Assembly: GCA_022825725.1 (NCBI GenBank)
Contig: JAJDWE010000064.1
Coordinates: 1-58,974 of the forward strand
Source of the DNA: Gemmatimonadota bacterium
GTDB lineage: Bacteria > Gemmatimonadota > Gemmatimonadetes > Palauibacterales > Palauibacteraceae
Direction of reading: 5' to 3'
DNA length: 58,974 bases
How positions within the stretch are numbered: position 1 is the first letter of the stretch; each line of letters begins with the position of its first letter. A program made the position numbers and the translations under genes. Positions 25,072-33,149 of this stretch are shown here, piece by piece. The notes below the pieces were generated by a model. That model did not search any database. It worked only from the letters and a program-made list of their open reading frames with translations, and was not told the DNA's origin.

Positions 25072-28000
25072 ATGAAGGCAAAACTGAAGGCACGCTCGCT
25101 CCTCCTCCTCACGGCCATGCTCCTCGCGGCCTCGTTCCGTCCCTCCTGGGCACAGGACGCGACCGGCACGCTCATGCTCGCGCAGCCCGCCGTGAGCGCG
25201 GACCGGATCGCCTTCGCTTATGCAGGCGATCTGTGGGTTGCCGGGATCGACGGGAGTGCGCCGCGGCGACTCACGTCCCACCTCGGCGTCGAGTTCAACC
25301 CGCGCTTCTCGCCGGACGGGGAGTGGATCGCGTTCTCCGGAGAATACGACGGGAACACCGACGTCTTTCTCGTACCCGCGGCGGGCGGCGTGCCCGAACG
25401 GCTCACCTGGCACCCGGGACCCGATCTCGTCCAGAGCTTCACGCCCGACGGATCGGCGGTCCTCTTTTCGTCCGGACGCAACGCCTACACGGGCCGCCAC
25501 CAGCAGTTGTTCACGGTCGCGACGGGCGGCGGGCATCCCCAACAGCTGCCCGTTCCGCACGCGTTCAAGGCGGCGTATTCGCCGGACGGCGCGAAGATCG
25601 CCTACACGCCGCTGTACGAAGCCTTCACCCAGTGGAAGAACTACCGGGGCGGGACGACGACGCGGATCTGGGTCTACGACGTGGCGGACCATTCCGTTGT
25701 CCAGATTCCGCAGCCCGAGGGCCGCTCGAACGACACGGACCCGATGTGGATCGGAGATCGCGTCTACTTCCGTTCGGACCGCGACGGGGAATTCAACATC
25801 TACTCGTACGGCGCGGGGACCGGGGACGTCTCGAGGGTCACCGCTCACGAAGACTTTCCCGTCCTGAGCGCGTCCGCCGGCGCTGGCCGGATCGCCTACG
25901 AGCAGGCGGGGCGGTTGCACCTGCTCGATCCCGGCTCGGGCGCAAGCGACCCGGTGCGGGTGCGGATCGCGACGGATCTCCAGGAGGTGCGCCCCCGGTA
26001 CGCCGGCGGTGAGAACTTCGTCCGCGGCGCGAGCCTCTCGCCCTCCGGCGCCCGGGCCGCCTTCGAGTTCCGGGGCGAGATCGTCACGGTGCCGCGCGAC
26101 AAGGGGGACGACCGCAACCTCACGCAATCGACCGGCGCCCACGAGCGGAGCCCCGCCTGGTCGCCGGACGGAGAATCGATCGCCTGGTTCTCCGACGCGT
26201 CGGGCGAATACCGGCTGTACGTGGCTCCCCAGTCGGGCGCGGGAGAGGCCCGCAGCTACGATCTGGATGGTGCCGGGTTCTATGTGGATCCGGTGTGGTC
26301 GCCCGACGGCACGAAGATCAGCTACACGGATAATTCGCGGGCCGTGTACTGGATCGACCTTGATTCCGGGGACACCCACCGAGTGGGTGCCGACGTGATG
26401 TACGGGCCGCTGCCCCCGCCCTCGCACGCCTGGTCGCCGGACTCCCGCTGGCTCGTCTACACGCGCAACAACGAGACCAACATCCGCACCGCCTACGTCC
26501 ACCTGCTCGAGACGGGGGAGACGAGGGCCGTCACGGATGGACTCAGCGACATCTCCGAAGCCGTCTTCGACGCCGGGGGCAAGTACCTCTATCTCACGTC
26601 GTCCACCGACGCCGGCCCCGTCGTCCAGTGGTTCGCCCAGTCGAACAACGACTTCGAGATGACGAACGCGATCTATCTCGCGGTCCTCGAGAAGGGCACG
26701 CCGTCCCCGCTCGCGAGGGAGAGCGACGAGGAGGCGGGGGACGAGACGGAACCGGAGACGGAGGGCGGGGACGATGCGGACGAGGTGACGGTCCGCATCG
26801 ACTTCGACGGACTCGACCAGCGCATCCTCGCCCTGCCGCTTCCCGAAGCCGGCTACGCGAACCTGCAGCCCGGCGACCCGGGCCAGCTCTTCTACATCCG
26901 GAGCGCGACGGCGAGCGGGTTCGGAAGCCCCGGCTCGGGCCCCGGCCTTCGACGCTTCTCCCTCGCCGACCGCGAAGAGGCGACCGTCGTGGACGGCACG
27001 CGCTTCTACGACCTGTCGGCCGACCGCGGGAGCGTGCTGTACGCGACGTCGGGCAGCTGGTTCATCGGCAACGCGGGCGGGACGGACATCGGGTCCGGCG
27101 CGGACCGGCTCGGCGTCGCCGACGTGGAGGTGAGAATCGATCCGCGAGCGGAGTGGCGTCAGATCTACGATGAGGCCTGGCGGATCAACCGCGACTACTT
27201 CTACGACCCGAACATGCACGGCGCGGACTGGCCCGCCATGAAGGAAAAGTATGCGGTGTTCCTCCCCCACCTCACCTCGCGGGCCGACCTGAACCGGCTC
27301 ATGACGTGGCTCCATTCCGAGATCGCGGTGGGGCACCACAGGGGCGGGGGCGGCGACTTCCTGCACGAGACGGACAACGTGCCGGGCGGGCTGCTGGGCG
27401 CGGACTTCGTCGTCGACCAGGGGCGGTACCGGTTCGAGAAGGTGTACGGCGGTCTCAACTGGAATCCGGGACTCCGGTCCCCGCTCACGGAGCCGGGCGT
27501 CGAGGTCGAAGCGGGCGAATACCTGCTGGCGGTCGAAGGGGTCGCGCTCTCGGCTCCGGAGAACCTCTACAGCCGGTTCGAGAACACGGCCGGCCGGATC
27601 GTCTCGATCACCGTCGGTTCGTCGCCGGATGGAGCGGGGTCCCGCACGGTCGACGTCGTGCCGGTGGCGAACGAAGGCGCGCTGCGGAACCGGGACTGGG
27701 TGGAGGGCAACCTCGCGCGGGTGGACGAGGCCACGGACGGGCGGGTCGCCTACGTGTACGTGCCCAACACGGCCGGCGCGGGACACGAGTACTTCAAGCG
27801 CTACTTCTTCCCGCAGACGAACCGCGAGGCCGTGATCATCGACGAGCGGCACAACGGGGGCGGCCAGATCGCGGACTACTACATCAACATCCTCCGGCGG
27901 CCCTACATGTCGCACTGGGCGATGCGCTACGGAGCCGACCTCGTGACGCCGCAGGGCGCGATCCCGGGCCCGAAGGTGATGCTCATCGACGAGACCGCCG

Positions 28001-28347
28001 GTTCCGGCGGCGACATGCTGCCCTGGATGTTCCGCAAGCTCGAGATGGGGACGCTCATCGGCCGCCGCACCTGGGGCGGGCTCGTCGGCGTCCTGGGCTT
28101 CCCGATTCTGATGGACGGCGGGTCGATCACGGCGCCGAACCTCGCCATATGGACGGAGGACGGATTCATCGTCGAGAACGTGGGCGTGCCCCCGGACATC
28201 GAAGTGGAACAGTGGCCGGCCGACGTGATTGCGGGCGTCGACCCGCAGCTGGAGAAGGCGATCGAGGTCGTGCTGGAGCAGCTCGAGGCGTCACCCGTGG
28301 CGACACCCGAGCGCCCGCCTTTCCCGATCCGCGTGCGGCGCCCCTAG
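25072..28347 (+). CDS. Exported tricorn-like S41 peptidase
   Basis: 1091 residues, signal peptide ending near SWAQ. N-terminal PD40/TolB-type propeller with SPDG blades (RFSPDGEWIAFSGEYDGNTDVF, WSPDGESIAWFSDASGEYRLY) over about 600 residues, an acidic insert (about 560), a C1 helical domain (IYDEAWRINRDYFYDPNMHGADW, about 700), a PDZ-like segment (about 805-880), and the S41 core: EIAVGHH (about 750), TAGSGGDMLPWMF (nucleophile about 978), and ENVGVPPDIEVE (about 1030). The residue paired with His in archaeal tricorn (Ser-His) reads Gly-His here. Processive peptide degradation in the periplasm is the family expectation. GAAGGATCC precedes the ATG. Confidence 0.93.
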   Translation: MKAKLKARSLLLLTAMLLAASFRPSWAQDATGTLMLAQPAVSADRIAFAYAGDLWVAGIDGSAPRRLTSHLGVEFNPRFSPDGEWIAFSGEYDGNTDVFLVPAAGGVPERLTWHPGPDLVQSFTPDGSAVLFSSGRNAYTGRHQQLFTVATGGGHPQQLPVPHAFKAAYSPDGAKIAYTPLYEAFTQWKNYRGGTTTRIWVYDVADHSVVQIPQPEGRSNDTDPMWIGDRVYFRSDRDGEFNIYSYGAGTGDVSRVTAHEDFPVLSASAGAGRIAYEQAGRLHLLDPGSGASDPVRVRIATDLQEVRPRYAGGENFVRGASLSPSGARAAFEFRGEIVTVPRDKGDDRNLTQSTGAHERSPAWSPDGESIAWFSDASGEYRLYVAPQSGAGEARSYDLDGAGFYVDPVWSPDGTKISYTDNSRAVYWIDLDSGDTHRVGADVMYGPLPPPSHAWSPDSRWLVYTRNNETNIRTAYVHLLETGETRAVTDGLSDISEAVFDAGGKYLYLTSSTDAGPVVQWFAQSNNDFEMTNAIYLAVLEKGTPSPLARESDEEAGDETEPETEGGDDADEVTVRIDFDGLDQRILALPLPEAGYANLQPGDPGQLFYIRSATASGFGSPGSGPGLRRFSLADREEATVVDGTRFYDLSADRGSVLYATSGSWFIGNAGGTDIGSGADRLGVADVEVRIDPRAEWRQIYDEAWRINRDYFYDPNMHGADWPAMKEKYAVFLPHLTSRADLNRLMTWLHSEIAVGHHRGGGGDFLHETDNVPGGLLGADFVVDQGRYRFEKVYGGLNWNPGLRSPLTEPGVEVEAGEYLLAVEGVALSAPENLYSRFENTAGRIVSITVGSSPDGAGSRTVDVVPVANEGALRNRDWVEGNLARVDEATDGRVAYVYVPNTAGAGHEYFKRYFFPQTNREAVIIDERHNGGGQIADYYINILRRPYMSHWAMRYGADLVTPQGAIPGPKVMLIDETAGSGGDMLPWMFRKLEMGTLIGRRTWGGLVGVLGFPILMDGGSITAPNLAIWTEDGFIVENVGVPPDIEVEQWPADVIAGVDPQLEKAIEVVLEQLEASPVATPERPPFPIRVRRP

Positions 28348-28364
28348 CGGACGGGGTGCGACCG

Positions 28365-28405
28365 CCGGCGGGACGGGCTCCACGTCCGGGAGCCCGTCCC
28401 CGCCG
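28365..28405. terminator. Long hairpin between convergent genes
   Basis: GGGACGGGCTCC pairs perfectly with GGAGCCCGTCCC around a seven-base loop, and the stem extends to CCGGC/GCCGG with one bulged base. It lies in the 66-base gap between the stops of the tricorn peptidase gene and the next minus-strand gene, so it may act on both. Confidence 0.6.
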
Positions 28406-28413
28406 GGGGGGAG

Positions 28414-29121
28414 TCAGGTACAGGTGGAGGGATCGACCGTGATCGTGACCGCCTCGGCGGTCAGCGAGTTCCGGTTCCACCGCCAGTTGATCAACGCGTT
28501 CGCCCCCAGGCGACGCGTCTCGACGATGACCTTCTCGAGCGCTTCGCGGAAGGTCCCGGCGCCGGCGCCGGTGATCGTCGCCTGAACCTGGCCGTGTTCC
28601 TCTTCCTTGGGACAGCGCTCGAGCTCCTGCCAGCTCGTCTCGCAGCGGACGAGACGCGAGTTCTGCATGTTGATCTGGTTGTCGTCGGCGCCGAAGCAGG
28701 CCCAGATGCGGTCATCGTCGCCGCCGCCGCCACCCACGCCGGCGAGAGAGAACACCAGGTCCAGGCGAGTGATCTCCTCCGTGAGATTGGCCGTTGTGGC
28801 GGCCCCGTCCGTGCCCATGAAGAGCGGCTGGACCGCGATCTCGACGCCGAGCGGCACGTAGCACAGCGTGTACCCGCCGTCCAGCGCGGTCTGCCCCTCC
28901 ATCTGCCCTTCCTCGCCGTCCTTCTCCCAACTGGCGACGACGGTGGCGCTCGGCAGCCCCATCTGCGTGTCCGGGTCCGAGACGAGTCCCCACAGGGCGC
29001 CCGTCATGTCCGGCGAGTCCGGACACACCTCGTTGAGTTCCTGGGCGACGGCGGCCGCCCCCGTGAGGACCAGCGCCAGCGCACCCACCGCCATCCCCGA
29101 AGCGAATCTTCTCAGCGTCAT
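28414..29121 (-). CDS. Secreted protein with carboxypeptidase-regulatory-like domain
   Basis: 235 residues, signal peptide ending near AAVAQ, good GGAGAG site. The first part (LWGLVSDPDTQMGLPSATVVASWEKDGEEGQMEGQTALDGGYTLCYVPLGVEIAVQPLF) has the shape of a CarboxypepD_reg/transthyretin-like module. The C-terminal part, from about residue 145, is a Cys-containing domain ending in FREALEKVIVETRRLGANALINWRWN, which recalls YbjQ/heavy-metal-type binding folds where a helix is followed by a GANALI strand. Four Cys lie between residues 140 and 170. Function unknown. Confidence 0.8.
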   Translation of the reverse strand: MTLRRFASGMAVGALALVLTGAAAVAQELNEVCPDSPDMTGALWGLVSDPDTQMGLPSATVVASWEKDGEEGQMEGQTALDGGYTLCYVPLGVEIAVQPLFMGTDGAATTANLTEEITRLDLVFSLAGVGGGGGDDDRIWACFGADDNQINMQNSRLVRCETSWQELERCPKEEEHGQVQATITGAGAGTFREALEKVIVETRRLGANALINWRWNRNSLTAEAVTITVDPSTCT

Positions 29122-29172
29122 CGTCTCTTCTCTCCTGCAAGCAGCCTGATCAGTTGCGCACCAGATGGCGCA

Positions 29173-30285
29173 TTAATTACCACGCGTGTACTTCGTGACT
29201 CCGCCCTCGGCGGCGGCCCGCGAGTTCGGTCCCTCCGCAGCATAAACGTTCCCGTCCGCATCGACCGCGACACCTTCGCCGGCCTCGCCCTGCGGATCGT
29301 CCGACTCGTGCGGCGGGATGAAGGCCGTGACCCGGTCCTCCGACGCGTGGCCGATCCGGACGCCGGTCAGCCAGTCGGCGTGCTGGTTCGGGTTCGACTC
29401 CGAGTCGATCGCGTACACGTTGTCCGCGTCGTCGATGAAGAGTCCGCTCACCCGGCCGAACTGGTAGTGGGTGTCGAGCAGGTTCCCCTCCTGGTCGAAG
29501 ATCTGGATGCGGTGGTTCCCGCGGTCCGCGACGAAGAGGCGACCCCGCGAGTCCATCTCGAGCGCGTGCGGGGTCCGGAACTGGCCCGGTCCGTCGCCGA
29601 TCACGCCCCACTCCAAGAGGTATTCGCCTTCGGGCGAGAACTTGATGATGCGGCCGGTGGAGCCCTCCGGCGGGTTCGCGTTCTGCCCGCTGTGACCGTC
29701 GGAGACGAAGATCGACCCATCCGGAGCCGTGATCACGTCGCACGGCTCGTTGAAGAAGGTGCCGGGCTCGCTGTTCCGGACGCCCATCTCCCCGAGCATC
29801 ATGAGCACCTCGCCCTCCGGCGAGAACTTCACGACGATATGCCCCTTGTCTTCCGTCCCCTGGGAGTCCGTGATCCAGACGTTCCCGTCATCGTCCACGT
29901 GGATCCCGTGCGGCAGAACGAAGAGGCCGGCCCCGAAGCTCGCCAGGATCTCGCCCGTCTCGCGGTGGAACTTGAAGACGGGGTCGACGAGGTTCTCCGC
30001 GCACCCGCCGGCGAGCGCGATCCCGCCACAGCGGTCGTAGGCCCAGATATGCCCGTCGATCGGGTCGATGTCGATGCCGGCCGTGGAGCCCCACGCGCGG
30101 CCATCCGGGAGCGGCGCCCAATCCTTGATAACGTTGGGCGTGGGGTTGGGGAGACCCGCCGCCGCCGGATCCGTGACCTCGGCCGAGTCCATCATCTCGT
30201 CGTCCGCCCCGCAGGCGGCGATGCCGAGGAACGCGACCCCCAGTGCGGTGAGGTGTGCCAGTCCGGTTACGCGCAGCTTATTCAT
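29173..30285 (-). CDS. NHL-repeat beta-propeller lipoprotein
   Basis: 370 residues. The lipobox is FLGIAAC. At least five NHL-type blades are visible, each with a G-x-x-x-D-x-D-G-N-V-x-V/I-x-D pattern (GIHVDDDGNVWITDSQG, ALEMDSRGRLFVADRGNHRIQIFDQEG, GVAVDADGNVYAAEGPNSR). This is the peptidyl-glycine alpha-amidating lyase-like six-bladed propeller class; most bacterial members are of unknown activity. GGAGGAGAC directly precedes the ATG. It diverges from the next gene across 152 bases containing GTTGCGCAAC (30306-30315). Confidence 0.88.
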   Translation of the reverse strand: MNKLRVTGLAHLTALGVAFLGIAACGADDEMMDSAEVTDPAAAGLPNPTPNVIKDWAPLPDGRAWGSTAGIDIDPIDGHIWAYDRCGGIALAGGCAENLVDPVFKFHRETGEILASFGAGLFVLPHGIHVDDDGNVWITDSQGTEDKGHIVVKFSPEGEVLMMLGEMGVRNSEPGTFFNEPCDVITAPDGSIFVSDGHSGQNANPPEGSTGRIIKFSPEGEYLLEWGVIGDGPGQFRTPHALEMDSRGRLFVADRGNHRIQIFDQEGNLLDTHYQFGRVSGLFIDDADNVYAIDSESNPNQHADWLTGVRIGHASEDRVTAFIPPHESDDPQGEAGEGVAVDADGNVYAAEGPNSRAAAEGGVTKYTRGN

Positions 30286-30437
30286 GTCTCCTCCGGCCGT
30301 TCAGTGTTGCGCAACCCGTACCCCGCCCTGCGTCGCCCCACTGTTTCAAATGTGCCTCCGAACTGTCGATCTGGCCAGAGAATGGGCCGGGTCGCAGTTT
30401 CGACCCGACGCAGGCGGAACGATCAACCCGGAGGTCG

Positions 30438-31331
30438 ATGCCGATGGCGAACTTCCCGAGGAGACGCGCGCTTCGTCGCGCCGAGCGAAACCCCCGTCGC
30501 GCGAGCCGTGTCGTGAGCGCCCTTCTGGCCCTGGGGCTGGGGACGTTTGCCGCCTGCGCGCCGGACGACGGCATCCCGCGAACGGCCTCGGGACATCCCG
30601 ACTTCAACGGCATCTGGGCCGCGCTCGGAAATGCGTACTGGGACGTCGAACCGCACATGGCGCGTCCCGCGCTCGCCATGCAGGAAGGCCCCGTCGTGCC
30701 CGTCCCCGCCAATGAGGTTGTCGCGCTCGGCGCCGTGGGGTCCGTGCCGTCGGGCCAGGGAATCGTGGTGGGCGGGAGCATCCCCTACCTCCCGGAAGCG
30801 CTGGAACGGCGCGACGAGAACCGCGAGCGCTGGCTCGAGCGCGACCCGGAGATCCGCTGCTACCTTCCCGGCGTCCCGCGCGCGAACTACATGCATCTCC
30901 CGTTCCAGATTTTCCAGAGCGAGTCGAAGTTCTTCATCGCCTACGAGTACGCCGGCGCGGTGCGCGACATCTATCTCGAGGATCCCGGTCCCCCGCAGGT
31001 GGATTCCTGGATGGGCCAGTCGGTGGGACGCTGGGAGGAGGACACCTTCGTCGTCACCGTGAACGGGTTCAACGGACAGACCTGGTTCGACCGCGCGGGG
31101 AACCATCACAGCTACCGGCTCGTGGTCACGGAGCGGTGGACGATGCTCGGGCCCGACCATCTCATGTACGAGGCCACGATGGAGGACCCGGAGACGTTCT
31201 CGGAGCCGTGGACGATCCGCCTGCCGCTCTACCGAAACGTCGATCCCGACGCGCGGCTGGGGCAATTCAAGTGCGTCCCCTTCGTGGAGGAGCTGATGTA
31301 CGGGCACCTCCGGAAGAACCCGATCCGGTAG
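30438..31331 (+). CDS. Envelope lipoprotein associated with DUF6152 clusters (YLPGVPR type)
   Basis: 297 residues with a lipobox (GTFAAC) after a basic leader. No enzymatic family is recognisable, but several blocks recur in homologues I remember beside DUF6152 genes: ASGHPDFNGIWAAL, RDPEIRCYLPGVPRANYMHLPFQIFQ, DSWMGQSVGRWEEDTFVVTVNGFNGQTWFDRAGNHHS, and YEATMEDPETFSEPWTIRLPLYR. A single Cys pair (CYLPG, FKCVPF) could form a disulfide. GGAGG precedes the ATG. The following gene is a divergent paralogue, only 19 bases on. Confidence 0.8.
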   Translation: MPMANFPRRRALRRAERNPRRASRVVSALLALGLGTFAACAPDDGIPRTASGHPDFNGIWAALGNAYWDVEPHMARPALAMQEGPVVPVPANEVVALGAVGSVPSGQGIVVGGSIPYLPEALERRDENRERWLERDPEIRCYLPGVPRANYMHLPFQIFQSESKFFIAYEYAGAVRDIYLEDPGPPQVDSWMGQSVGRWEEDTFVVTVNGFNGQTWFDRAGNHHSYRLVVTERWTMLGPDHLMYEATMEDPETFSEPWTIRLPLYRNVDPDARLGQFKCVPFVEELMYGHLRKNPIR

Positions 31332-31350
31332 CCGGGGCCGGTACGCACCG

Positions 31351-32442
31351 ATGAGATTCGCGAGTCGTGGGCGGCGCCCGCGAGGACTCTCCGCCGCTAT
31401 CCTGCTCGGAGCCGGACTCGGAGTCGCTTCTTTCGCCGCCTGCGCCGGGACCGGCGGCGTCCCCGGGGAAGACGGGGACCGATGGGTCGTCCCGCGGACC
31501 GCGGACGGGGATCCGGATCTGCAGGGCGAGTGGACGAACGGGACGATGACGCCGCTCCAGCGCCCGGAGGGCGACGCCCTCGTGCTCACCGCGGAGGAAG
31601 TCGCGGTCCGCGAGGGCCGGCGCCGGGAGTACATCGACGACCGCAACGCGCCCAGCGACCCCGACCGCGAAGCGCCCCCCGTTGGAGGCGATGGGTCCAC
31701 GGGGGCGGCGGGCGGCGTGGGCGGCTACAACTACTTCTGGATCGACGCGGGCGACCGCGTCGCCGTGTTCAACGGCGAGCCCCGAAGCTCGCTCATCACG
31801 CGCCCGGAAGACGGCCGCGTTCCCGGCCTCACTCCCGAGGGACGGCGGCGCCGGCTGCAGGCTTACGGCCGGCTGGCGGGGGAGTTCGACAACCCGGAAA
31901 ACCGCCCCATCGGCGAGCGCTGCATCCTCTCCTTCGGTTCCAACGCCGGCCCGCCGATGCTGCCGAACTACTTCTACAATAACAACTACACCATCGTGCA
32001 GACGCCCGGTCACGTCATGATCCTGACCGAGATGGTGCACGATGTCCGCATCATCCGGCTGGGCGAGCCGAAGCCGACCCCCGGCGACGTGCGTCCCTGG
32101 TTCGGCGAGTCGTGGGGCCGCTGGGCGGGCGACACGCTGGTCGTCCGGACCAGGGACCTGAACCCGGATCAGATGGCGGCATACGTCTACCTCTTCGGCC
32201 CCGGCTCGGAGAAGATGACCGTGACGGAGCGCTTCACACGCGCGGACGAGCACACGATCCACTACGAGTTCACCGTCGAGGACCCGGACACGTTCGTCGA
32301 GAGCTGGGGCGGGGAAGTGCCCTTCACGCGCCTCGACGGACAGCTCTACGAGTACGCCTGCCACGAGGGCAACTACGCCCTCTCCAACGTCCTCAGCGGA
32401 GCCCGCGCCCAGGAACGCGCAGCCACGCCGTCCAGCCCGTAG
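31351..32442 (+). CDS. Second YLPGVPR-type envelope lipoprotein, paralogue of the preceding gene
   Basis: 363 residues, lipobox SFAAC. It shares with the preceding protein PRTADGDPDLQGEWTN, the RPWFGESWGRWAGDTLVVRTRDLN block, ERFTRADEHTIHYEFTVEDPDTFVESWGGEVPF and a Cys-containing end (YEYACHEGNYAL). Extra residues include a Gly-rich insert near 110 (VGGDGSTGAAGGVGGY). The two genes read as an old tandem duplication kept under different constraints. Start at 31351 is inferred; no strong ribosome binding site was seen. Confidence 0.8.
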   Translation: MRFASRGRRPRGLSAAILLGAGLGVASFAACAGTGGVPGEDGDRWVVPRTADGDPDLQGEWTNGTMTPLQRPEGDALVLTAEEVAVREGRRREYIDDRNAPSDPDREAPPVGGDGSTGAAGGVGGYNYFWIDAGDRVAVFNGEPRSSLITRPEDGRVPGLTPEGRRRRLQAYGRLAGEFDNPENRPIGERCILSFGSNAGPPMLPNYFYNNNYTIVQTPGHVMILTEMVHDVRIIRLGEPKPTPGDVRPWFGESWGRWAGDTLVVRTRDLNPDQMAAYVYLFGPGSEKMTVTERFTRADEHTIHYEFTVEDPDTFVESWGGEVPFTRLDGQLYEYACHEGNYALSNVLSGARAQERAATPSSP

Positions 32443-32559
32443 CCGTCAGGTCTCCGGCCAACCGTCGCGGAGACCTGCACGCGGTTGTTATCTTGCGAAG
32501 TGACGTTGCGAGACTGTCGTTGTTGCGTCGGAAAGTTGGTTGAGACCTGGGTGAAATCC

Positions 32560-33078
32560 ATGCGGAAGCTTCCTCCATACCTCCTGGCGGCCGGGGTCGC
32601 GCTGGCCGCGGCGGCACCTCTGATCGCGCACCACGCCTTCGGCGCCGAGTTCGACCGGAACGCTCCCATCCGGCTCCGGGGCGCTGTCGTGCGGCTCGAG
32701 TGGGTGAACCCGCACACGTGGATTCACCTCGAGGTCGAGACCGATGAGGGCTCCGAGGTCTGGATGGTCGAGGGCGGGACGCCGAACACGCTCCTGCGCC
32801 GCGGCCTCCAGCGGGACTGCCTTGCGCCCGGCACCGAACTCATCGTGGACGGCTACCAGGCCAAGGACCACTCGCTTCAGCGGGCCAACGGGCGCGACGT
32901 CACCTTCACCGACGGCAGCAAGTTCTTCATGGGCTCATCCGGCGCCGGCGCCCCTCCCGGCGGCGCGCCGAGGCCGAACGACCCGGCCTACGACGCGAAC
33001 CCCTGCCAGCCCCCTCCGGGTTGGGAAGGCGAGATCGTGGAGGTCACGAGCCACAGCATCCTCGCGGAGCACGAGTAA
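32560..33078 (+). CDS. DUF6152 family secreted protein
   Basis: 172 residues. Signal peptide ending near APLIAHH, followed by the DUF6152 signature HHAFGAEFDRNAPIRLRGAVVRLEWVNPHTWIHLEV and LLRRGLQRDCLAPGTELIVDGYQAKDHSLQRANGRDVTFTDG. The fold is a small beta barrel; the HH pair after the signal and the NPH motif are the conserved residues. Function unknown for the family. It is a hallmark of this kind of envelope cluster. Starts upstream at TTG exist, but only the ATG here gives a normal leader. Confidence 0.88.
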   Translation: MRKLPPYLLAAGVALAAAAPLIAHHAFGAEFDRNAPIRLRGAVVRLEWVNPHTWIHLEVETDEGSEVWMVEGGTPNTLLRRGLQRDCLAPGTELIVDGYQAKDHSLQRANGRDVTFTDGSKFFMGSSGAGAPPGGAPRPNDPAYDANPCQPPPGWEGEIVEVTSHSILAEHE

Positions 33079-33149
33079 CGCCCAGGCTCCGCTCCGTACC
33101 TGAAGGGTTGCTCAACAACAGGCTCGCAACCCGGTAAGCTCGACTCAGG

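Noticed and set aside
23608-27915. 1435-codon minus-strand open frame opposite the tricorn peptidase
   Set aside because: Composition is that of an antisense high-GC frame (Arg, Val, His, Asp rich), with no motif, and it runs through two real genes.
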